Source: Actinomycetospora sp. NBRC 106378 (lineage in GTDB: Bacteria > Actinomycetota > Actinomycetes > Mycobacteriales > Pseudonocardiaceae). From it: a stretch of DNA of 64,000 bases. Under the pieces are notes generated by a model. The model searched no databases and had not been told where the DNA came from. It worked only from the letters and a program-made list of their open reading frames with translations. The DNA is taken from assembly GCF_030269685.1 (NCBI RefSeq), contig NZ_BSTT01000002.1:558001-622000 (forward strand). The letters run 5' to 3'. Shown in pieces: positions 32,231 to 40,053 of the stretch (positions within the stretch are counted from its first letter, which is position 1; each line of letters starts with the position of its first letter). A program made the translations under genes and the position numbers.

Positions 32231-33765
32231 CGCGAATCTCCGGTGAGGGCGGGCGCCGGGGACGACCCGGCGTCGGGAACGGGACCGGGAACGGCCGAGG
32301 GGGACGGCCGGGTGGAGAGCAGCCAGAGCACGCCGACCATGACGACGACGCGGGCCATGGCCTGCAGCAGCGAGCCGCGCAGGAGGATGAACTCGTAGCC
32401 GGCGACGGCCGGGACCAGGACCGCGACGAGCGGGGTGCCGCCGCCGGCCCAGAGGCGGGCGCGGCCCAGCGCGTCGTCGAGGCGGCGCGCCGCCAGACCA
32501 CCCGCCGTCAGGAAGGCGGCGACGCCCAGCCAGCCGAAGTCCACCCAGCCCTCGGCCCACAGCGGGGAGTCGAGGTTGGTGAACTTGAAGCCGATCTGGT
32601 GGGCGATGAGGACCGCGGTGTTGTCGGGCTTGTCGGGCCAGACCGACCGGGGGAACCAGAAGAGCAGGTCGCCGGCGAGCTGTTCGCCGAGCTGGAAGCC
32701 GTTCACGTCGGTGACGCGCAGGGCGATCCCGATGTCGGTGACCGACCCGTAGTCGGTCTTGGCGAGGACGTAGTCGACCGGACGGGAGAAGTCGTTCTGG
32801 TGGAGGTTGTAGAGCCGGGCGGTGGAGTCGCTGACCCGTGTGGCGTCGAGGTAGGGGAAGACGACGAGCGAGCTCATCGCGAACAGCGTCACGAACGCCG
32901 CGAGCACCAGCGGGCGGGCGGTCCGGCGGTAGAGGTAGACGACGCCGAGGATCACCGTGAACGCCCAGAAGCGGGAGTTCGAGATCGGGTTGTTGATCAG
33001 CAGGTTGATGCCGAGGAGCAGCGCGAAGAGCACCTGGTTGCCGAGGAGCCGGCGGAAGGCCCGGTCGTCGACCAGGAGCTTGCCGACGGTGAGCAGCGCG
33101 ACGTAGGGCAGCACGTTGGCGAAGGTCGCGAGGGTGCCGCCGACGGCGTTGCTGGCGTCGGTGTAGAGGCCCTGCTCGGAGAGGGTGTCGTAGACGGCCT
33201 CACGGCTGGAGAGCAGCGCGGTGGGCCCGCCGAGGACGAGCACGAGGAACGGCGAGATCGCCACCGAGAACCAGCCGAGCAGCTGCACGCGGCGCGGGCT
33301 GAGCAGCCGTCCGGGGCCGGCGGGCACGGCGGCGGGGCGCATCCGGGACGCGACGTCGAAGCAGACCATCCCGACGAGCACGACCAGCCCTTGGCGCACC
33401 TGCTCGTCCGGGGTGAGGGTGACGCCCAGCGGGTTGGTGTCGGCGAGCGCCTGGGTGAGCCCGGCGACGGCGATCCAGCAGTAGGTGAAGATCCAGAAGC
33501 CGATCGTGAGCCACTGCGGGCGCGCCTGCCACATCAGTCCGAGCAGCCGGGCCGCGCTGTAGACGACCGCCACCGCGAAGAGCAGCGCCGGGAGCCCGAG
33601 CTCGGGGTTGCCCTCGAGCACGGGGGCGAAGAACAGCGCGGTCGGGACGACCAGCAGCACCACGAAGCACAGCAGCGGCACGAGGAACTGCATGCCCGTG
33701 AGGGGGACGGGCGGGAGGCTCGGCGCGTCGAAGGAGGCGCGCAGTTGGGTCAGGCGGGTGCTCAT
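32227..33765 (-). CDS. Wzy-like polysaccharide polymerase, module A
   Basis: A 512-aa polytopic membrane protein with about 11 hydrophobic segments, among them LVPLLCFVVLLVVPTALFFA and VLFALLLGINLLINNPI. A large extracytoplasmic loop (residues about 320-400, LYNLHQNDFSRPVDYVLA and DLLFWFPRSVWPDKPD) is typical of oligosaccharide repeat-unit polymerases. ATG at 33765 overlaps the lipoprotein stop. The C-terminal tail is Pro/Ser-rich. It should join lipid-linked repeat units on the outer face of the membrane after flipping by the Wzx-like protein at 34442. Confidence 0.82.
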   Translation of the reverse strand: MSTRLTQLRASFDAPSLPPVPLTGMQFLVPLLCFVVLLVVPTALFFAPVLEGNPELGLPALLFAVAVVYSAARLLGLMWQARPQWLTIGFWIFTYCWIAVAGLTQALADTNPLGVTLTPDEQVRQGLVVLVGMVCFDVASRMRPAAVPAGPGRLLSPRRVQLLGWFSVAISPFLVLVLGGPTALLSSREAVYDTLSEQGLYTDASNAVGGTLATFANVLPYVALLTVGKLLVDDRAFRRLLGNQVLFALLLGINLLINNPISNSRFWAFTVILGVVYLYRRTARPLVLAAFVTLFAMSSLVVFPYLDATRVSDSTARLYNLHQNDFSRPVDYVLAKTDYGSVTDIGIALRVTDVNGFQLGEQLAGDLLFWFPRSVWPDKPDNTAVLIAHQIGFKFTNLDSPLWAEGWVDFGWLGVAAFLTAGGLAARRLDDALGRARLWAGGGTPLVAVLVPAVAGYEFILLRGSLLQAMARVVVMVGVLWLLSTRPSPSAVPGPVPDAGSSPAPALTGDSR

Positions 33766-34445
33766 GAGGCCCAGCTCTCGGCGAGGAGGACGGTGGCGCC
33801 GCCGGGGCGCAGGGAGAAGAACTCCCAGCCCGGGACGGTGCCGCGGACGTCGGCGACGGAGGGGTCGGTGACCGTCTCGACCGACCCGTCGGGGAGGTGG
33901 ATCACGGCGGAGGGCCCGCCGTCGAGGTCGACGGAGACGGTGTGCAGCGAGCCGTCCTGCGGGAGGTTCACCGGTCCGTCCCGCAGGGCCGTGAGCGTGG
34001 TGCCGGACGCGACGGAGAAGATCCAGCGGGTCGGGCCGATCACGAGGTGGCAGTTGGTGTCGGTGATGGGCCGGCCGAGCCAGGTGGCGAGGCAGAGCGA
34101 GCCGGCCGTCGGATCGCCCGGGCCGAACCCGAACCGCGCGCCGATGGTGCGCACCGGACGTCCCAGCGCCTGGGTCAGGTAGATCGCGCCCGCTCCCTCG
34201 ATGTTGCCCACGGCGACCCCGTCGCGGACGGTGGGCGTGGCCCGGACACCGAGGTTGGTGACGTCGAGGGGCACGCCCTCGTCGCCGGTGGCGGGCAGGG
34301 GTCCGTCGGGGTGGGAGCGCCAGACCGTGCGCAGGTCGGGGCCGGTCTGGGCGGCGCGCACCGGGTAGGCCGGGGCGGCGCACGCGGCCAGCGGGAGCAG
34401 GGTGGTGGCGGCGAGGCCGCCGAGGAGGAACGAACGGCGGTTCAC
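33762..34445 (-). CDS. Tat/lipobox lipoprotein of the polysaccharide locus (paralogue 1)
   Basis: A 227-aa predicted lipoprotein. The signal MNRRSFLLGGLAATTLLPLA ends at the lipobox Cys22 (LAAC) and has twin arginines. The mature part has no family I recognise. It shares blocks with the product at 48236: DGPLPATGDEGVP, GARFGFGPGDPTAG, LPQDGSLHTV and VPGWEFF, ending AESWAS. The beta-rich pattern resembles a concanavalin-like glycan-binding fold, which is a guess. GTG at 34445 overlaps the flippase stop (GTGA); it sits between Wzx and Wzy genes. Confidence 0.75.
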   Translation of the reverse strand: MNRRSFLLGGLAATTLLPLAACAAPAYPVRAAQTGPDLRTVWRSHPDGPLPATGDEGVPLDVTNLGVRATPTVRDGVAVGNIEGAGAIYLTQALGRPVRTIGARFGFGPGDPTAGSLCLATWLGRPITDTNCHLVIGPTRWIFSVASGTTLTALRDGPVNLPQDGSLHTVSVDLDGGPSAVIHLPDGSVETVTDPSVADVRGTVPGWEFFSLRPGGATVLLAESWAS

Positions 34446-35692
34446 GGGACGGTGACCTCCTGGGCCCGGGGCCCGACGGGGAGCGGGGCGCGTTCGGCGG
34501 CCACCGCCATCACGGTCAGGGAGACCGCGCCGGCGATCGCCATGCCCCACGCGAGCCCGTCGACGCCGCCGACGAGGAGCCCGAGGGCCGCGCCGGTGAG
34601 GACGCCGCTGGTCATGACGATCTGGACGCCGAACAGGGCGCGGGCCCGCCGCATCCCGCGCAGCTTCGCGTGGAAGGCGACGGTCAGGCCGGCGAGCGCG
34701 CACTGGATCGCCACGGGGACGACGAGGGGGCTGAACGCGGTGTAGCGCGGGAAGAGCAGTTCGAGCAGCACGTGGCGCAGGGGGATCGCGGAGAGCACCA
34801 CCAGGCCCAGGACGGCCATCGCGCCGAGGGTCAGGGTGCGGAAGCGGTCGAGCGCGACGCGGTCGCCGGCCACGGCGCGGCGGGCGAAGATCGGGGTGAG
34901 CAGCACGAGCACGGCGGCCATGAAGGTCATCGGCGGCTGGTAGACGAGCAGCTGGACCGCGCGGAGACCGGCGGCGTCGGTGTGCGAGAGCAGCAGGCCG
35001 GCGAGGAGCAGGACGACGTAGACCTGGCTCTGCCCGATGATGCTGACACCGGTGAACCAGCCGGCGAGGTAGCGGCTCTCGCGCAGCCAGGGCCGCGGGT
35101 CGGCGGGACGGGGGAGCCCGAGGAGCGGCAGGAGTGCGATCCCGCCCAGGGCCCCGACCCCCCACGCGGCGGCGAGCGCCGTGACCGACCAGGTCCCGGC
35201 CAGGGCGATGCCGCCGAGGGCCACGGCCTGCGCCGCCGCCCACGCCGTGTCGATCGCGAGGGCCTTCGCGGTGTCGGAGCGGACGAAGCAGGCGTAGCGG
35301 CCCGCGTCGGCGACCAGGGCGCCCGGCAGCCAGAGGGCGAACGCGGTCAGCCAGGCGAGCGGACCGCCGACGAGGGTCCCGACGGCGAGGGCCAGCAGTC
35401 CGCCCACGATCCCCAGGACGGCGGCGGCGCCGAGCGACGAGGCGACGAGGCGACGTCGATGCCCCTCGTCGTCGACGGAGGGGAGGTGGGCGAGCAGCGG
35501 TTCACCGACGAACGCGCGGACGGCGGCCGAGTAGATCGTGACCACCGCGTAGGCGACGACGAAGTAGCCGAACCCGTCGGGAGCGAGGACGACCGAGGCG
35601 ATGAACGCGGTGAGATAGTTCGTGCCGGAGCTGAGAACCTGGTCGGCGACCCCGAGCACGGCCCGGCGTGACCTCGTCCGTGGCACTGGCAC
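34442..35692 (-). CDS. Wzx-like polysaccharide flippase, module A
   Basis: A 416-aa membrane protein of the MOP/polysaccharide exporter type with about 12 hydrophobic segments. It opens LGVADQVLSSGTNYLTAFIA and contains RAFVGEPLLAHLPSVD and AAGLRAVQLLVYQPPMTFMA. The module B flippase at 43997 shares these blocks. It would flip undecaprenyl-linked repeat units across the membrane. GTG at 35692 follows GGGGGAGG by 4 nt; GTG at 35686 is the alternative. First gene of the module A operon. Confidence 0.85.
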   Translation of the reverse strand: MPVPRTRSRRAVLGVADQVLSSGTNYLTAFIASVVLAPDGFGYFVVAYAVVTIYSAAVRAFVGEPLLAHLPSVDDEGHRRRLVASSLGAAAVLGIVGGLLALAVGTLVGGPLAWLTAFALWLPGALVADAGRYACFVRSDTAKALAIDTAWAAAQAVALGGIALAGTWSVTALAAAWGVGALGGIALLPLLGLPRPADPRPWLRESRYLAGWFTGVSIIGQSQVYVVLLLAGLLLSHTDAAGLRAVQLLVYQPPMTFMAAVLVLLTPIFARRAVAGDRVALDRFRTLTLGAMAVLGLVVLSAIPLRHVLLELLFPRYTAFSPLVVPVAIQCALAGLTVAFHAKLRGMRRARALFGVQIVMTSGVLTGAALGLLVGGVDGLAWGMAIAGAVSLTVMAVAAERAPLPVGPRAQEVTVP

Positions 35693-35737
35693 GACACCTC
35701 CCCCCGAGGCCCTGGTTGGGCCGACGCTACGGGGATA

Positions 35738-35752
35738 GCGCCTCAATGGCGC
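35738..35752 (-). promoter_or_regulatory. small dyad in the leader of module A
   Basis: GCGCC-TCAAT-GGCGC, perfect 5-bp arms, 46 nt upstream of the flippase start. The 185-bp gap also holds AT-richer sequence around 35750-35800, where the promoter probably lies. Confidence 0.3.
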
Positions 35753-35851
35753 AGTGCGTTACTCCGTTCGGACGATCGATTCAGAAGATCACCAGGCCGT
35801 GTCCGCTCCGAGATGCGCTCGACCGGTGGGGTCGGTCGTTCGATCGGTGCC

Positions 35852-35885
35852 CCTGCGAGGTCGGCGCGCCTGCGAGGTCAGCGCG
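35852..35885. repeat. 17-bp direct repeat, two copies plus a partial
   Basis: CCTGCGAGGTCGGCGCG and CCTGCGAGGTCAGCGCG differ at one base; a third partial copy (CCTGCGA) follows. The repeat runs across the stop codon of the SnoaL-like gene. Confidence 0.7.
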
Positions 35886-36351
35886 CCTGCGACGGATGTG
35901 GGCGCGGGACCGGGCAGGTCAGCGGGTAGCCGCGCCCGGCGTAGTCGAAGCCGTCGAGGGCGAGCTCGGATCGCGCCGGATCGACGGGGGAGGCGTAGTA
36001 GGCCCGGATCTCCGCGATGAGCCCGCTGGGTTCGTCGAAGACGTACCACTCGTCCCCGCGCAGGACCGTGCCCTCCGCGGTCCTGAAGTGGCTCCACTCG
36101 ATCACGGCCTGGGCGCTCGCGGGGTCGGCGAGGAGGCGGTCGATCGTCCACGCGGAGCCGAGGGTCGCCACCCGGTGCGCCCAGTTCTCGGCGATCGTCC
36201 GCGCGCCCCGCCACGCGCCGCCGTACATCCCGGGCGGGAAGTAGTGCACGGCGTCCGGGGTGAAGCAGGCGATCATGCCGTCGACGTCGGCGTCGTTGCA
36301 GCCGTCGAAGTACCGCCGGATCAGGGCGTCCATGCGCTCCGCGGTGAGCAT
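35878..36351 (-). CDS. SnoaL-like / nuclear transport factor 2 fold protein
   Basis: A 157-aa single-domain protein of the NTF2-like superfamily: MDALIRRYFDGCNDADVDGM, then ACFTPDAVHYFPPGMYGGAW, WTIDRLLADPASAQAVIEWS and a later EIRAYYASP. Such cone-shaped folds serve as isomerases, hydrolases or binding proteins. ATG at 36351 starts just before the first helix. Its 3' end contains a 17-bp direct repeat. It lies downstream of the TetR gene on the same strand and may be controlled by it. Confidence 0.82.
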   Translation of the reverse strand: MLTAERMDALIRRYFDGCNDADVDGMIACFTPDAVHYFPPGMYGGAWRGARTIAENWAHRVATLGSAWTIDRLLADPASAQAVIEWSHFRTAEGTVLRGDEWYVFDEPSGLIAEIRAYYASPVDPARSELALDGFDYAGRGYPLTCPVPRPHPSQAR

Positions 36352-36419
36352 GGCCCCGAGCTTGTCGCCGTGGTCGGATCGTGGCCAGGCCGGGGTTCCC
36401 CGGTGCGGGATGCCCCGGC

Positions 36420-36926
36420 TCAACCGGTGGCCAGCCGGCGCGCGCGGTCGAGGGCGTCCGTGGTGCCCTCCACAGCCCGGCGGGCGACCGCGCCCTCGAG
36501 GAGCAGGAAGACGTGGTCGGCGCGGTCCGGGTCCCCGGTGAGGCGCTCGAGCTCGTCGCGGACCGCCTGCTTGTGGGCGCGGATCACGGCGAAGCCCGGA
36601 TGGTCGTGGGGGAGTTCCGCGGCGGCGCGCTGGAAGCCGCACCCGAGTGCGGTGTCGAACTGCGGGTGCGCGAGGTAGGTGTCGAAGACGGTGTCGACAC
36701 TGTCCGCCGTTTCCAGGCGGTCCTGCAGGTCGGCCCACCAGCGGTCGTGGCGGCGCTGCAGGTAGGCGGCGACGAGCGCGGCCTTCGAGCCGAAGCAGTC
36801 GTACAGCGTCTTCTTCGTGACGCCCGCGGCCTCCGCGATCCCCGCGACCCCGACCGCCGTGATCCCGTGGGCGTAGAACAGGGCCGAGGCGGTCTCGAGG
36901 ATGCGCTGCCCCGCCGGAGTGGTCAC
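36420..36926 (-). CDS. TetR/AcrR-family regulator
   Basis: A 168-aa regulator. The HTH is ILETASALFYAHGITAVGVA followed by EAAGVTKKTLYDCFGSKAAL (about residues 8-48). The effector domain includes ALGCGFQRAAAELPHDHPGF. GTG at 36926 is preceded by AAGGG. It diverges from the HAD gene at 36993 with two copies of TATACCGAYYGGT in the 66-bp gap, so it very probably represses itself and the HAD gene. Confidence 0.9.
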   Translation of the reverse strand: MTTPAGQRILETASALFYAHGITAVGVAGIAEAAGVTKKTLYDCFGSKAALVAAYLQRRHDRWWADLQDRLETADSVDTVFDTYLAHPQFDTALGCGFQRAAAELPHDHPGFAVIRAHKQAVRDELERLTGDPDRADHVFLLLEGAVARRAVEGTTDALDRARRLATG

Positions 36927-36936
36927 CCCTTGACGG

Positions 36937-36982
36937 TATACCGACCGGTGGGTGAAGGTCAGCAGGTAAACCAATCGGTATA
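36937..36982. promoter_or_regulatory. paired TetR operators
   Basis: TATACCGACCGGT at 36937-36949 and its inverted counterpart ACCAATCGGTATA at 36970-36982 match except at the two central pyrimidines. Centres are 33 bp apart, about three helix turns, in the divergent TetR/HAD gap. Confidence 0.65.
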
Positions 36983-36992
36983 GGAGCCCGCC

Positions 36993-37709
36993 ATGATCCG
37001 CGCACTGACCTTCGACGTCGTCGGGACGTTGATCGACTTCGAGTCCGGGATCCTGCGGTGCGTCCGGTCCTTCGACGCCCCCGACGACGGATCGGTGCTG
37101 GCGGCGTTCGGCGCGGCCGAGGACGTGGTGCAGCGCCTCAGCCCGGAGCTGCCGTTCCCGGCGATGCTCGACCCGATCTCGACGCGGCTGGCGGCCGAGC
37201 TCGGAATCCCGGAGCTGGAGGGGTCGCCGTCACCGCTGCGCCGGTCGCTCCCGTCGTGGCCGGCGTTCCCCGACGCGGCGGAGGTGCTCGGTCGGTGGCG
37301 CGAGCGGTTCCGGCTGGTCGCGCTGACGAACGCCGACCGGGCGGCGGTCGAGGCATGGGGACCGGTGCTGGGGCATCCGTTCCACGACGCGGTGACCGTC
37401 GACGAGGTGGGCGTGAACAAGCCGGACCCGCGCATGTTCCGGGCCGCCCTCGACAAGCTCGCGGCGGTCGGGATCGCTCGCGACGAGGTGCTGCACGTGG
37501 CGCAGAGCCAGTACCACGACATCGGGGCCGCGCACGCCCTCGGCCTGCGGACCGCCTGGGTGGAGCGCCGGCACGGACAGGCCGGGTCGGGTGCGACACC
37601 GGTCGCCGCGACCGTGACCCGCCCCGACCTGCACGTCCACTCGCTGGCCGAGCTCGAGGAGCGGCTAGAGGGCGCGGATGCACTCCTCGGCGGGCGCGCG
37701 GCGGGGTAG
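36993..37709 (+). CDS. HAD-family hydrolase, type II haloacid dehalogenase-like
   Basis: A 238-aa HAD enzyme. Motif I is LTFDVVGTLIDFE: the nucleophile Asp is present but the second Asp used by phosphatases is replaced by Val, as in L-2-haloacid dehalogenases. Motif II is VALTNADR, motif III Lys is in VNKPDPRMF and motif IV is VAQSQYHDIGAA. A dehalogenase or related C-X hydrolase fits better than a phosphatase. ATG at 36993 follows AGGAGC. Probably controlled by the divergent TetR. The 3' end overlaps a convergent small gene by 45 nt. Confidence 0.85.
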   Translation: MIRALTFDVVGTLIDFESGILRCVRSFDAPDDGSVLAAFGAAEDVVQRLSPELPFPAMLDPISTRLAAELGIPELEGSPSPLRRSLPSWPAFPDAAEVLGRWRERFRLVALTNADRAAVEAWGPVLGHPFHDAVTVDEVGVNKPDPRMFRAALDKLAAVGIARDEVLHVAQSQYHDIGAAHALGLRTAWVERRHGQAGSGATPVAATVTRPDLHVHSLAELEERLEGADALLGGRAAG

Positions 37710-37952
37710 CGGGATCACCGGCGGGACCTGCTCGTCCCACACGTCCTGCTCGTGCTGCCAGGACCGCACGCGTTGCACGTCGAGCGTGCCCTGCCGTGCC
37801 AGTGCGATCCACGGCGCGGCGAGCCACCCGACCGCGGCGACGGCGGCGGTCGTGATGACCGCCGCCGTCGCCCTGTGCGGCCCCGGCGCTCGACCGCCCC
37901 CTCCCCCCGGCGGGGCGGTGTGTCGGCGCGCGCGGCTCACGCTGCTGATCAC
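37665..37952 (-). CDS. small single-pass membrane protein (paralogue of 57353-57607)
   Basis: A 95-aa protein of unknown function. After a basic, Gly/Pro-rich start there is one membrane helix (VITTAAVAAVGWLAAPWIAL) followed by ARQGTLDVQRVRSW. The protein at 57353-57607 has the same helix-plus-motif (WLVAPFVAMARRGTLDDQ). The C-terminus is polar (DVWDEQVPPVIPLPRRAP). GTG at 37952 is 25 nt downstream of the HNH gene stop, so it may be cotranscribed with it. Confidence 0.6.
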   Translation of the reverse strand: MISSVSRARRHTAPPGGGGGRAPGPHRATAAVITTAAVAAVGWLAAPWIALARQGTLDVQRVRSWQHEQDVWDEQVPPVIPLPRRAPAEECIRAL

Positions 37953-37977
37953 ACCTGCCCGGCCTTTCGTACGGCTT

Positions 37978-39747
37978 TCACCCGCCGCGCCCGACCAGTT
38001 GCCAGGGTCGGTTGTGTCGGAGGGTGCGGGTGGGGTCGAGCCAGGCCGGTGGTCGGAACCAGGGCAGGTGATCGACCATGATCACGTCCCAGCCGCTGTG
38101 GTGGACCAGGTCGTGGTGATACCGGCACAGGCACACGAGGTTGTCGGGTTCGGTGTGGCCGTCGTGGGCCCAATGCTGGATGTGGTGGATCTGGGCGGTG
38201 CGGGCGCGGCGGCGGCAGCCGGGGAACGCGCAGTGCCGATCCCGGAGGGTGACGGCGCGTCCGGTGGCGGTGGGGATCGACCGGGTCTTACGGCCGACGT
38301 CGAGGACCTCGCCCTTCGAGCCGAGGACGATCGGGATGACGTCGGCGTCGCACGCCAACCGGCGCACGGTGTCGGGGCGGATCCAGGTGGAGTCGCCGAG
38401 TAGTGCGAGCGCGGTGCCGGTGTCGGTGAGTTGTTGGCGCAGCGTCTCGTAGTCCAGGGTGACGGTGAGGGTGACCCGTTCCCGCCCGGGCAGGGTCATG
38501 GCTGCCGGGTCCGGTGGGGTCCACGGCGTGGGCGGCGACGGGTCCGGTGGCTGCTCTGGCTCGCCAGGTGGCCCGGCGCCGAACAGCGGCGACTCGTCGC
38601 TGCAAGCGGGCGCCTCGGGGGTGCCGTTGCCTGGCAGGTCGTCGCCGAGCCAATCCGTCTCGCTGTGGTCGTCGAGGTCCGGGAGCGGCATCGAGGCGGT
38701 GGGGCTGCCCGGGGCCTGCTCCTCCTCGATGTGGTCGAGCCCAGCGCGGTGCGAGGCGGAGATCAGGTCGAGCATCCCGGAGGCCTGGCGGGCGGGTTTG
38801 GTGTCACGGGCCTCGTCCCGCAACACCTGCCCGGGCTCGGCGTCGGGATCGGCCACAGCCGCCGACGCCGGCGGCGGGGTGGCGGCGCGGATCGCGTCGT
38901 CGAACAACGCCGCCGCGGCCGGGTCACGCAGCACCAGCTTCGCGTGCAGATTCCCGTTGCGCCGCGTCGCGTAGTGCAACTCGTTCCCCGCCGGATCGTC
39001 GTCCTTCGGAGCGGCCCCGTCGGGGTCGAGCCGGTCCGCGATCACCTGGGCGGCCGCGTACAGCCGCTTCGGGGAATGCGTCGCCGCCAGCGCGGCGAGC
39101 TGCTCCTCGGCCACCGTGAGCACGGCGTCGTCCAACCCGGAAACCTTTCGCAGCCGGGTCATGACCTTGTCGATGACCTCGACGTGATCGGCGTCGACCA
39201 CCCCGTCCTGCACCGCACCCGCGGTCGCCCGTAGCGAGGCGGGGGTGGTGGCGCCGGTGGGGGTGACGGTGTCGTGCAACGCCTCGGCGTGCCGATCCAG
39301 CCGCACCACTGCGACCCGGTCGAGGCGCACGTGGTCTTCGAGCAACGGCGCGAGCTTGCGGTACCCGGACTCGGCCAGCACGTTCCCCGCGCGGACCGCG
39401 GTGAACGCCCGGTACACCCGCGCCCCGGCTAGCCGTTGGGCTCGGACGGCGTCGGACAACTCCGCGAGCTCGGCCAGCGACTGCGCCGACAGGCCCTCCT
39501 CGGGCGGCGCCTCGTCCGACACTCCCGGGACCGCCCAACCCGGTTCGGGTGCAACCGGCTCCTCGGGCTCGTCGTCCCACGGGCACTGCTCGCCGACCGG
39601 GACGACGCGGTCGAGGTACTCGAGCCATGCGAGTTCGTCGCCATCGAGCGGCTCGAACGCGGGCTCGTCAGGGTCCTCGTCCCACATCGACGGCGGCGCA
39701 GGCAGCGGCAACCCCACCTCGGGGTCCCACTCTGCCTCGATCGCCAT
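37978..39747 (-). CDS. DUF222 / 13E12-repeat family HNH endonuclease
   Basis: A 589-aa protein. The N-terminal two thirds form the helical DUF222 region (LAELSDAVRAQRLAGARVYR, then LAESGYRKLAPLLEDHVRLD). The C-terminal HNH/zinc domain is CAFPGCRRRARTAQIHHIQH followed by HTEPDNLVCLCRYHHDLVHH, with Cys-x4-Cys, HH, Asn and Cys/Cys/HH all present, so it looks catalytically competent. The family is multicopy and mobile-like in mycobacteria and relatives. ATG at 39747; 11 nt upstream lies a consensus LexA box, so damage induction is expected. Confidence 0.9.
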   Translation of the reverse strand: MAIEAEWDPEVGLPLPAPPSMWDEDPDEPAFEPLDGDELAWLEYLDRVVPVGEQCPWDDEPEEPVAPEPGWAVPGVSDEAPPEEGLSAQSLAELAELSDAVRAQRLAGARVYRAFTAVRAGNVLAESGYRKLAPLLEDHVRLDRVAVVRLDRHAEALHDTVTPTGATTPASLRATAGAVQDGVVDADHVEVIDKVMTRLRKVSGLDDAVLTVAEEQLAALAATHSPKRLYAAAQVIADRLDPDGAAPKDDDPAGNELHYATRRNGNLHAKLVLRDPAAAALFDDAIRAATPPPASAAVADPDAEPGQVLRDEARDTKPARQASGMLDLISASHRAGLDHIEEEQAPGSPTASMPLPDLDDHSETDWLGDDLPGNGTPEAPACSDESPLFGAGPPGEPEQPPDPSPPTPWTPPDPAAMTLPGRERVTLTVTLDYETLRQQLTDTGTALALLGDSTWIRPDTVRRLACDADVIPIVLGSKGEVLDVGRKTRSIPTATGRAVTLRDRHCAFPGCRRRARTAQIHHIQHWAHDGHTEPDNLVCLCRYHHDLVHHSGWDVIMVDHLPWFRPPAWLDPTRTLRHNRPWQLVGRGG

Positions 39748-40053
39748 ACACCCATCATCGAACACATGTTCGACAAGATCAAGCGGCAGACGGAGCAACT
39801 TCGGACGCCGGTAGCGCCACCCGATCGTGGCGTAGTGCTCCGATCGCGCCGCGTAGTTCTCCGAGATTCTTGGCGATCTGGCGTCACGGAGTCACCGACC
39901 CACCGTTTCCAGCCCGTAGCTACCCCGAATGGGGCAGCTGGAACCTCCGGATGCGACGTCGTCTGTCACAGAACGTCGTCGTATGACGCGAAGGCTCCGT
40001 ACCGCTCGCTGTCTGTCGGGGACCAGCGCACCGATCGTCGACGGAGGTGAACG
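39748..40053. other. 306-bp divergent control region of HNH gene and polysaccharide module B
   Basis: Besides the LexA box it holds a 22-bp inverted repeat at 39918-39939 (AGCT, A, CCCC, loop GAAT, GGGG, C, AGCT) and the perfect 11-bp palindrome TCTGTCACAGA at 39962-39972, flanked by two copies of ACGTCGTC. The stretch is visibly AT-richer than the genes around it. GGAGG at 40041-40045 is the ribosome binding site of the glycosyltransferase at 40054. I see no further gene. Confidence 0.55.
39758..39773 (-). promoter_or_regulatory. LexA (SOS) box
   Basis: TCGAACACATGTTCGA matches the mycobacterial SOS consensus TCGAAC-N4-GTTCGA at all twelve fixed positions; even the inner bases extend the dyad to TCGAACA-CA-TGTTCGA. 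It lies 11 nt upstream of the HNH gene ATG. Confidence 0.85.

Noticed and set aside
35852-35885. 17-bp direct repeat as an attachment site
   Set aside because: The copies are adjacent, not flanking a segment, so local slippage is simpler.
36993-37709. HAD gene as a phosphoglycolate-type phosphatase
   Set aside because: The second motif I Asp is replaced by Val, which suits dehalogenases rather than phosphatases.
35693-40053. Region between the polysaccharide modules as an integrated mobile element
   Set aside because: I see no integrase, transposase, terminal inverted repeats or attachment-site duplication. The HNH gene belongs to a mobile-like family, but the borders of an element cannot be shown.
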